This document shows, piece by piece, positions 40,101 through 52,100 of a stretch of DNA of 58,118 nucleotides. The notes beneath the pieces are model-generated. The model searched no databases. It was given only the letters and a program-made list of their open reading frames with translations, and had not been told where the DNA came from. Both the position numbers and the translations under genes were made by a program. This stretch comes from Acanthaster planci (taxonomy: Eukaryota; Echinodermata; Asteroidea; Valvatida; Acanthasteridae), in assembly GCF_001949145.1 (NCBI RefSeq), contig NW_019091363.1:3143311-3201428 (forward strand), given 5' to 3'. Numbering within the stretch: position 1 is the first letter of the stretch; each line of letters begins with the position of its first letter.

Positions 40101-43100
40101 GTTGCATGGATTCCATGGTTGGAGACATAAAAACTGTGACACAAGTTGTCAATGTTCTGGCCCAGATCAGTCTCATTCCACCATTGCCTTGATGTGACTA
40201 CTTATTTTTTACCTTTGAGAAAATATTCTTTAAATGGAGTGGCATATATCTGTGTTGGTGGAGTAAATGATGCAGCCTGGAGAATTCAGCATCATGGGCA
40301 CATCAAAGATTGAATGGTTGAAGTCTTCTATCATCAATATGCAGTTCTCTTGTATACACTCTTTACCCCCCATATATATATACAGTCCTGCTTTCAATTA
40401 CACAACACGGAAATTTGGGTCTTCTAATTTTAAAGTCCTTGCAACTCTATCCACAGGCTTTGATTCTGGCATGATTAAACTGTGAGTTCCCACACTTTGT
40501 CATGCTTTCACTGTATGTATAAGTTAATTCTCAACTAAATTGTGCTGGTTGTGTCTGACATTTAAGCAAGGTCTTACGTGTACACTCAGTAATTGGATTT
40601 CTGAGCTTAAAATGAGTATCCAAGAGAATTTGTGGCAGTGAAATTTCTCCTCCAAGAATTTCCTGAATTTAGTGTAATTAGTTACCATGGCAACTTTTAG
40701 CATCTATAAGGCGGAGTGAAATGAGTGCCTTGAATAATTGATTAAGAAACCTACCTACATGTACCTGTGCCCTACCTATGGCGCAGTGTGTACATGTATA
40801 ACTCCATTGACTCAGTTACTGTTGTGATAAGTCACCTGGCTCATGCACGTTTTCCCTTGTCACCTTCAGAATAGTGGTTTTTAGTATAGAAAAAACAATT
40901 GATCTGTCATGTCTATCTGTTAAAAATGTTAAGCCTTTTTATAGAGCTTTAAGATATTTGAAAAATTTATTTCCATTGTTCCATTAGGAAAACTATACTC
41001 CTGATTGATTGATCAGCCAAAAGCACATATTTTTGCTGAAAATCTGTGGCAATGGCTTTGCAATGTGGACTGGAAATGTGTAGTTGTGGTTGACATACTG
41101 TGAAAAGAGAGAAGGAAGTTCATTGATTTACATTTTTACATCTTAGGAGTTTAAAAATGAGTTTTGTTCTACTTTAAAAAAGGGACATAGTGTCAAGGTT
41201 TGCTTCTTGCTGATACAAAAGTCAATCAAGATCTTATACATTGACTTTCTTTTTTCTTCTGATAGGATGGCATTGTAACATCAATAAGAGAAACTAAGAT
41301 ATCCAGAAAGAGCAAGTGTGGAATCCTGCCATTTGTGAAGGAATTTGAGGTGAAGTGGACTTTTGGACTGAATTGGACTGGTTTGTGACTTACCGGTAGA
41401 ATGTAGCCAGTAGGTTTATTGAACACAAACAGCAACTCAACAATTTGTCTGTCTACTGATAATTCAACTTGAAGCAACCACTGACAAGCAAAGAAGAGAC
41501 TGGTTGGTGGTGGAAATACGGGTGATTCACAATAGTGCGCCACCAAGAGTTTGCAACTCTTTGGCCAATCATAACACGCAAAATTTGTCGACCTTTTCCA
41601 AACGCGCATTGGGTCGACAAATTTCGCGCATTGTGATTGGCCAATGCGTTGCAAACTCTTGGTGGCGCACTATTGTGAAACGGCCATATTGTTTCATCTG
41701 GGTGCCTGATGCACAAACAGAAGCTGTACATTGATTGGTTGTTCATAATTAGTGCATCCCACACCAAATTTACATGAACCCACAGAGCATGTACCAGTAG
41801 TAGTATGGTATACGCTCCCATTTAGTTACCATTGAGGTATGGAAGTGCACCATCACCTGTTCCTACAAAGAGCATGTAACAATGCAAGTTGGTTCGCTTT
41901 AATATGTTGTTCAAACCATGACCAATTGCAGCACATGACAAAAAATAATATTCTCAACACTAGTTTCTTTCAATTGCATTGCTTACGACCCTTGTTGCTC
42001 TCTGCATTGTCATTAGTTAATATTATTATAACTATATGTACCTTGTCCCACCCTAATCAATGGCTTAGCAAGGTTGCTTTCATGGGGGGAGGGATTGATG
42101 TGAAAAGGGGTACTTGACAAGTTGGCATCGGTACCGAAGGGTAGGGTCCTTTCACCTGTCACCCAAGCTCCCACTTGGGAGTTGGGGGATGGGGCTCGAC
42201 ACCACTTTCTGTCATGCCTAGCTGCACGGTACAGTAAGCAGTGCTCTTTATGGCAACACAATTATATGATGTCAGTTGCATCATGAAAAAGGGTACCTAT
42301 TACTGAATGTTTGGGGGTGGATGTCGCCTTTACCCACCGTACCACGCCACCGCTAAGTCAAAATAGTGAATTTATAATAGTGTGGTTCAACCATTGTATT
42401 TTGAAGTGAAGGTGGGATTTTGATTGACCATAGTTAGTAGGGAACAACTAAGACTACCCTCATCGTATTTTCAACTTGCACTGTTTTATCTCATGGCTTC
42501 ACTGTGGCAGTTTGTACTTTGCTGCCCTGAATAATACATACAGGATTTGAGATCTGTTCATCAACCAGCAGCATTTTTATCCTTTCACGGCTGAGTGTAT
42601 GGATGTGCACAGAGTTTATGATGCAACAGCAAGAGTTTATGATGTAGCAACAATTTGTATTTGTCATTGGAATCACATTTGACGTAATAATGTGTACCTG
42701 ATATTCCTCTTTCTAATCTCTTACCATGTTGCAGTGGTTTGCTGAGCAAGCAGAGACGGTCTTTAAAGGGTCAGATCGCCGTGGTGACCTGGACAAGGCC
42801 TACTCAAAGCTGATCCAAGCGCATTTCAGTGCCATCCACAAAATTGCCTTAGAGCATCAGAAAACACCCAGTGATGTTGTCATATTTGGTACTGAGCTTA
42901 AGCCTGTTCAGTTCTTATCTCACCTCTTGCTTTATACTCAGCCATAGAGATACATGTACATGTATTCATTTTTATACAGAATTCACAGTTTTTGTTTTCA
43001 ATGTTTGAAGATGGAAGATTGCTTGTGAAATTCGTGTTTGTAGGAAGTCTAATCAGAAAGTCCTCAGTGCAGTCATTTCAACCACTACCACACTGAACCA

Positions 43101-46100
43101 TGTGCGCTTCATTGTCAAATACATTTTGGGCTACAATAGTTGTATTAACTCAGTCAATAAAGAAATGCTATTCAAAGTTGTCTGGTTAATGACTGTACAA
43201 ATCTACCTTAACATACATAACATCTTATTTTATTCTTGTTTTTTTTACAGAAAACTTTCATCACATCCATGGTAAGTTTATGAATGCATTCTTTTCTTGC
43301 ATCATGATCCTTGTTCGTTTATCCCAGAGATCTTACGAATGGGCTATTGGAGATGTGCAGTAATACGTGTGTGTACATGTATACAAGAATAATTCGTGTA
43401 GTTGAATGACTTCCCTAGTTGGCACATTAGAGAGGTAGTTTAATGATGCTGCATGTACTGTCACATCTTTCATTTTTCTGTATGATGTGGTTTATGGTGT
43501 TGCTTATGACTCTAGTTTGTGGATGAGTACTTCCACTTTGAGTGTTTTTAGCCGTCTTAGTTTTTATTTAGTGTGGGAATTGTTAGCATATACATGTATT
43601 TGATTGGCTGCAGGTATTTGCCATGAGCTAATCCTTGTCAGAAATTAAATCAATATTTTATTGGATTGAGCACCACTTGTACGATGGACAATGACCTTGT
43701 GATTGCTTTTTAAACTGGTGTTAGTATCAGCCAGGTTTTAGATTGTGGTCATTAGATGTGTGCACACTTTAAATCTTACATGAATAGCAAGCTTTCTTAC
43801 AGTGTCGTGCATGTACACTGTACGTGTAGATGGCTTGATTTATACTTCCCTCTGTTTAGGATGAGAGGAATTTAATTTGCAGAACTTATCTGTTATGGTG
43901 CAGCCTTTCCAGTTTGAATTTATCGCAATTTATTTGTTCATCTGTATCACCAGGAACTTTGTCAAGGTTGAAGATAACTTGTCTGGAGGCTGAACGCAAG
44001 GAAGCAAAACAGAAATACAATGACCACCTGCAAGCATACATACGAGCCTCCCTAGGACGACCCATGGATAAACTCAACGTAAGACAATTCATCATAACCT
44101 TCCTCCAGCCAAGGGTTTTCCTGTAAACCATGGGAAATGATAAATAACCCTCTAGAATTAAATGAAGGCCCTTTGTAAAATGTAACTGCTGTAACCATTA
44201 AGTTGTTTGTTCCATTTATGATTTGAAGGTTTAAATATGTAGCAATGAGACATTGTTTTGCAGTGGCACCATGTAGATTTTTTTTTTTGTGAGTGAATAA
44301 GATTCTGAAAAGAATGGTGGATTCAACATTTTGGACAGTAATGCTCTGTCGCGGACTGTATTTTCAACAAATAATCCGATCCCTTGCTTTGCTACAGCAA
44401 TTCTTTGAAGGTATCCAGGTACTGGTGTCACAGGGAGTTAAGGAAGAGGAGATGGGGTACCAGATGGCATTCAATAAGCAGGAGTTACGCAAAGTCATCA
44501 GGGAATACCCTGGGAAAGAGGTTAGCATAAAAATGTGCAGATTTTAATGGAAAATATTAATCGAGATCGTAACTAGCTTATGAGCGTCAGGAGCAGTAAT
44601 TGAGTTTGGTATCCCAACAGTGTAGGCCCAGAATTAAGCACACTGTTGGCCATTCGAGGACATCAACTCATATGGACAATGTCAGACATACTGGTACTTT
44701 CTCCATAGTTTCGGGACTGTACTCTCGTCATATCACTGATATTTTGTGGACTAAAAATGTTGTGGGGACAGAAGAAAGTCCCTATGTCTCGGCACTAATT
44801 TGCCGTATAATAGAGGACCTCCCTGTAATGCAGTGTTGAGGGCTTAACTGGCCAAAAAGTGGCACAAGCCTTCCGTGTGTGCCACGCACACTACGTGCTA
44901 TTTCAGTAACTTCTTGCGTGATGAGCTAGGTCATGTACTTGAGGAAAGATACGTTTAACTCTATACTCTGCCTTTCATATTGGGGCATCCAAGAGGGACA
45001 GTATTGCACACAGTGAATGGGAGCATATGCACACACTGCCGATCTAGTCATGTTATTCTATATCGATAGGTCTTGTGCAGGCAAATGCTTGGTGGCCTGC
45101 TGTGACTTGGTCAGGAATGAGACATGTGTTTTTCCTTCAGCTGATTCACACCATCTAGATGTAGAGTGGATTGGATTGGAAAATAGGAATTAAAATTTTA
45201 TGGAGCCACCTTTGAAGGATTAGTTACTTGTTAAAAACTTGTGGCAGTCAGGGCATCATGTCAACACAATCTCTCCACATTGTGTTTCAAAACATGGCTG
45301 ACTTGCCAAAGTCATCTTAAAAGTATAGTTCATCATTTGCAGTTATCCAAAATGTAACTGACAAAATTATTTATATAACGGTTTGCCCGTACCCAACGTA
45401 TATATCAATAAGNNNNNNNNNNNNNNNNNNNNNNNNNNNNNNNNNNNNNNNNNNNNNNNNNNNNNNNNNNNNNNNNNNNNNNNNNNNNNNNNNNNNNNNN
45501 NNNNNNNNNNNNNNNNNNNNNNNNNNNNNNNNNNNNNNNNNNNNNNNNNNNNNNNNNNNNNNNNNNNNNNNNNNNNNNNNNNNNNNNNNNNNNNNNNNNN
45601 NNNNNNNNNNNNNNNNNNNNNNNNNNNNNNNNNNNNNNNNNNNNNNNNNNNNNNNNNNNNNNNNNNNNNNNNNNNNNNNNNNNNNNNNNNNNNNNNNNNN
45701 NNNNNNNNNNNNNNNNNNNNNNNNNNNNNNNNNNNNNNNNNNNNNNNNNNNNNNNNNNNNNNNNNNNNNNNNNNNNNNNNNNNNNNNNNNNNNNNNNNNN
45801 NNNNNNNNNNNNNNNNNNNNNNNNNNNNNNNNNNNNNNNNNNNNNNNNNNNNNNNNNNNNNNNNNNNNNNNNNNNNNNNNNNNNNNNNNNNNNNNNNNNN
45901 NNNNNNNNNNNNNNNNNNNNNNNNNNNNNNNNNNNNNNNNNNNNNNNNNNNNNNNNNNNNNNNNNNNNNNNNNNNNNNNNNNNNNNNNNNNNNNNNNNNN
46001 NNNNNNNNNNNNNNNNNNNNNNNNNNNNNNNNNNNNNNNNNNNNNNNNNNNNNNNNNNNNNNNNNNNNNNNNNNNNNNNNNNNNNNNNNNNNNNNNNNNN

Positions 46101-49100
46101 NNNNNNNNNNNNNNNNNNNNNNNNNNNNNNNNNNNNNNNNNNNNNNNNNNNNNNNNNNNNNNNNNNNNNNNNNNNNNNNNAATTAACATCTCCCCAACGC
46201 AAAATACATCTTGAAGACAAAATTATTGTTTGACAAGCATACTTGATTTAAAGATTGTCATAGGAGTATCAAGTCTCTGGGAATTTATTTTTTCTGACAA
46301 GCTGTCATTTGAAGATAACAATGAAAGATGGCCCTTTCCAATCACGCATCTAAAGATGGATCCTTGGGAAATTGCCGTCAGTCTTAATTTTTAATTTGGT
46401 GAAGCACATTGACTTGACACGTACGCACGGTTACTATAATTTGTTGGCTCAGAGTACGACTGAATGAGAATGTGTTCTGGACACCATTCAATACATGACT
46501 TGGCAACTTTTCATTCGAAATTGAGATAGATGAAGATTGTTTTCCCCAGAATATACAGCATTCACTGAAGGTGAAGTTCATCAGATTTGTTGTTAGACAT
46601 GCACCCTTCTTTAGATGTTGAGCACATTTGTTGCCTCAAAGGAACGTAATGCACTAATGACAAAATGATGGACTTAAACCTTTTAGAATTGTTCTGGCAC
46701 ATTGACCAGTATTCATTTCAATGTAAAAGTTCTTTTCATTGTAGGTGAGACGAGGACTTGACAACCTGTACAAAAAGATGGAGAAGACACTGTGTGAAGA
46801 GGAAAACTTGATGCAGGTAAGTACATCCTGAAGGAGATATACCAACCTTCAACCATAGAGGGCGCTCTTCAAATAAACTGTAGATTTTATCTCTCTGTTA
46901 TCTTGTCAGTTGAGAGGATGGTGTTTGTTTAATCATAAAACTGCTGACAAATGAAGTATTTTGGTGTGTGTTTCAAGGCGTATTGAAGGGACAATTTGTT
47001 TGTCCAGACTTATTAAATGAGAACTGCCAAGCACTGGTGAAAACTTAAAAGATTGAAAATAACATTTTAGAAGAAGTTCACAAAATGCGGGTCTTGTGAG
47101 CCTTGTCAAGCCATATATGTATGTCTATGCAAGGTTATCCTTTTTATGGAAAACAATTTTAGAGACATTTTTGGATTAAGGGTACATGTAGAAAAATGAA
47201 GAGGAACAGTCATGGAAACCAACAAAAATCCAGCTTAAGATGGTATTCACAGTGTGAGAAAAATAAGTATTCATCAAGTTTTCTCAACTATGTGAAAAGA
47301 AAGGAATGTCCACACTATGGTGTTTTTGTTTCTGCCATCTTGCCTTGCCTACTCACATCTTCCCTTACCATCTGGCCTTTTTTTAGATTTAGCATCTTGC
47401 ATTACAAATCTCCCATTCAATTTCAAATTTACATCTTGCTTCTCTCATCTCGCATTACATTTCGAATCTCGCATCTCACGTCGTGATAAATGTAATACAC
47501 TGCCAAACAGCGACAGGTCTGATTGTGTGCAACAAATGCAGGAAACAGCAATAATAATGTAGGCATTGGTGTAAGTCCTCGGGGGCAGGTTATATATCCT
47601 AACTTGGACTGGAGATGGTCCACAGAAATCACCCCCCCCTTTTCCTGTACCAAGCAAAAACATGCTCATGATTTCTCGTAAGCAATCAACAAAGAGACAG
47701 AAGTAGTGAGAAGGTAAATCAATAATACAGTTATTCAGATTCAGTATTGGTTTGGAGAAGATGTATCTTGACGAATTACAGGATGAAATTACATCGATAA
47801 TACAGTGCAATAAGCCATTTGCGAGTTGATTGAATAAAATCTGGTGCACTGAGTTGTCTGACTGCACATAAACATAACAATTTGAATTCCCCAGACTAAA
47901 GACACTGTTGCTCTACCTCGTGATTCGGGGAAAGCTTTCGCACAGCGACCACCATCTCTGGAATGGACTGGTTCCTTTGTGCCCTTCTTATCCATTGAGA
48001 CCAGTGTACTGTTGCAAGCTGTCTCTCATGTAACTAAGCAAAAGCTTGCCCCAAATCACGAGGTATAGCAACAGTGGTTTTAGTAAGGAAAATTCAAGTT
48101 GTTCTGTTCACGTGAACCAGATTTGGGTCAAAGTTAACTCACAAAAGTTAACTTTTTACTCTCGGCCATTTTAGTAAGAATTGATTTGAAGAGCCAACCA
48201 TATTTTTATTACTCCTGTATCAGGCTCTTAATATTCATGTATATTATAGTTTTCAACTGGAAAATCACAACCTAGATTGCACTACAGTATCTTGAATCTG
48301 CCAAACAAAGTACAACAAATGCTTAATTAATTCAAACACTGGGCAATGCAGATTGCAGAGTATATGCACTACAAGACAGGAACCACAAGGCAGCTACAGC
48401 ACAGCAATGGCAAAAGCCTGCGCAGCCTCAACTTATACAAAATGTGTATCAAATAACAAGCTTACATTTACAATATAAAGCAAGACATGAGATGCGAAAT
48501 ACAATTTGGGATACGAGATGCAAGATTTGAAATGTTATGCTAGATACAAAATGCGAGATGGCAGGTATAGAATACCGTACCACACTTGGTGTGTAATGTA
48601 AGTATTTATGATGGGGGGATGGTGCTACTGGGATTTGTATGGATATTTCTGTTCACTTTGTACCTCAGCTAGATTTGTACATTTGTTGTCTTGGCTCTTG
48701 ATGAGACCTGGATATCTGCTTCGAGCAGAAGTACCCCTTAATGGTTGAAAAGAGCTGCTTTAGTTGGAAGTATTCACTTTGTTGGTAGCTAGTTGACTGC
48801 AATGCTTGGGTTTCCTGGTCATTCATGAACCAGTTAGTACCAAAGGAGCCAACGTTGCTAAGGAAATAACACCCTCTCTTGGTCCAGCTCGAGGCCCATA
48901 ACATCCAATTTGAATGTACCGTATGTTCAGTGAAGACTGATCTTCACGTCTCAGATTAACTTGTAGTCCACCTTTTAAGGTGATGTCACTGTTAAACATG
49001 GCAACAAGTAGAAGCTGCAGAGGTTGTCAATAGCAAAAGATTTTTTTTTAAGCCTTAAGTCAGAAGTTGAATTTTTTGGTCTTGTAAAAGACCTTGAAGA

Positions 49101-52100
49101 CATAAAGCATTGCAATTGGAAGTTAACACTGTGACTGGGTATGGGAAGTTTTGTGGAAAAGATTTCCTTTTTTAAGGTGTGCAAAAGTTGCCCCACTTTT
49201 GTGAAAAGATGTGAAAATGTTTTCCCGCATGTGTGAAAAAGTGTGAAAATGTTTTACTTGTATGAAAAGGTATGAAAATGTTTTCCCAGTGTGGAAGGTG
49301 TTTTCAATTGTGTGAAATGAAGTGAATTCCCTGGAGAGAGAAAAAGTGACTTCAAGAATTCCCCACTCTGATGGCTAACTTTCCATTCCTGTGTACTGTA
49401 ATTGAGTGCTGATTTAGATGCAGTAAATACATGTAGATGCTTCAAATGAAGCTGACGGTGGAGTCTGTACGTACCCCCCCCCACCTGTACAACAAACACT
49501 TGCAAGCCTGTTCACTTTCAGACCATATTATCTGGGACTACATTTTCAAGTGTATTTCAAATTCTCCTCAGGTTGATGGATATTTTTCAGTTCATCCCCT
49601 GGCTTTTTTCATCGTAAAAGTAGCCTTTCGGCACCTGCAGTTGTAGAGTGTTTGTTCATCTAAAGTCTCATATTGCCTGGTGAGATGGCAGACGGTGGGG
49701 TAGCTCTCCATTAAGTGCACCTAGATCCCAGTAAATAACAGGTGTTTACATTTGCTTCATTTTCACACCTTGGATGTTTGTGTACAAGTGCCTCTGGGAG
49801 AATGCAGTCCAGCCACCTCTGTTGGCCCCAAAGGAACTCAGGTGATGATTAGTTCTGGGGTGTGGAGATTTGTTGGATGCTTGGAGGTTGATGTCAGCAG
49901 TATTTGCTTGCTTTCACACCTAATTTGTTTTGATTATTGCAGTATTAGGGGGAACATCCAAGTGTTTGAAAGCAATAAGACTATCATGTACATGTATTAC
50001 TGACGAAGGACCCTGAGATTGTGGAGCATGTACATGTCCACATGTGTAGCATATTGAGAACCAACATCAGCAAAATTGTTTTCTAATACGGGCGATTTAC
50101 AATGGTGCATCTCCAGGAGTTTGCAACTCGTTGGCCAATTACAATGAGCAAAATTTTTCGACCTTTGCCAAATGCATTTTGGATCAACAGATTTCGTGCA
50201 TTGATTAGCCAGTGCATTGCAAACTCTTGGAGGGGCACTTTTGTGAAATGCCCATATTGAGTATGTCCTCAGTTGACAATGGTATACAAAACCGATGGTA
50301 CTGGTGCAGGAACAGTTCAAGTTTAAACAAAAGAAGAAAAAATGGGGAGTTTTTAATCCAAAGCACATACTCATTTACGTGTGTCCTCTTTTAGTGCACC
50401 ACAGTATTCTTGAACATCCAGTAGCGTTATGTGTTCTGGGGAGAGAAAACTCTTTAACCTTTAAAATGTTTACTACTTGAAGCACGTTTTGGCTTTCCTT
50501 AATGTTTGGTGTGGAGATAGCAACAGTTTTGAGGAGAGAAATACCAAGGATTGGTGATGTTGGGTCAGAAATGCTGAAGCCATGTTCATCACCACTGCCT
50601 ACAAGTCTAGTCTTAAACCAGGTCACAAGCCAACGGGTATATCAAACTAATGTGCTATGCATTGGGTTGCACAGACCAAACCAACCTGAAATGTTACACT
50701 GGTTGATATAAAACCAAATCTGACCCAAAACCGATCTGAGCTCCAAAAATACAACAGTTCCATGGAATAATGTAGCATTGAATGGATAAACTGTGTGATT
50801 GTTTCTTTTTCATTGAAGCTACTCCAGCAGTGAATTGTAACATTTCTTTGTTAATCAAAAGAAGCTACATAATCAGAAAGGATGTGCCCCTCCATGTAAA
50901 ATTCCAAGGTCTGCAAGATACATGTAAGCAGTTGATTACATCCAGATCAGTTTACTGTTAGAGTTGATGGGTTTCCCAACAATCTTATCTTTCAAACCAT
51001 ACACCTTACCCTGGAATTAAGTAGGTACATGTAATAACACTGAACCTGTGCTGATGTTTACACAGCAGCCACATGCTCTGGGTGTTTGTTTACCTAAGCC
51101 CCTGACAGCACTTACATACGCCCTCTATTGACCTCACAGTAGGTAAATAAAGGGATAGGTCCAATGCCTAACTGCATTGGAATTGTGGTCTTAACCATGT
51201 TAATGCACTTCTGAGAAATTAATGGTGTACATACAAGCATAGTGACACACTTAGGAGTTTATGTCTGTTGACAAGTGCACCTTTTCTCCATAAAAAGGGC
51301 TTAGTTCCCTTGGGAAGAGATTAGAGTTAGCATCATCCTGTTAGAGGTGTGTTGGGGTTTTTAGTACAATTTCAAGTTCACATAATTAACATCTCCTCTA
51401 TCTTTGGGAGTGAGAGGCCTTCCCTTATGTGTTTATACGATAAGGTGAAATTCCTGGTTTTTGTTAAGTGTTACAATTGTCTTTTTTTTACCCATGAAAA
51501 CTCCTCTGTCTCTAATGTGAGTCTGGTGTGAAATCTGTTGCACTTTTTTCAGAGAAGTTGAAAACAAAAATAAACAGAAATCAAGATGTTGAGCTGTGCT
51601 GGCCTGATGGAAGTTGGCATGTGTGCCCAACCAATCAAGACAGGATTAGAGAACCAGGACAATTTTTTTGATTGAAGCTGTCAAACTGTAGCCTTATCCT
51701 TGTCTCAATCTACTGATTCCTCAGACCTGGCTGTTTTAAGGCTGTTGAGATTTGGCCTAAAAATATTGACCCTTCACCCCACCCTACTACTTCATATTGC
51801 ACCCCCCCCCCGTGATGTCTCAGTTTTCAATTTTGGAAACCAGGTCCATTGAGTTGCTTTCCCGTGACAAATCTCTTGGAGAAATTCCAGAGCATTTTGC
51901 ACTTCCAAACATTTGCCTTGTCTGTCTTCATTGTCAGACAGGTGAGGCAGGCAGGTTCCCCCAAAGGTGTCCATTACTTCAGTCACCCACACACATTGAG
52001 TTACTCACAAACGACAAAAGTCAACACACAGTTTGAGAAGTTGGGATTGTAGTGATGTGTCAAAATGCAGGGAGAGTTGTTACGGAGTGAGGGATGAAAT

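Noticed and set aside
45371-46220. Frames of about 270 codons across the N run
   Set aside because: They exist only because N gives no stop codons.
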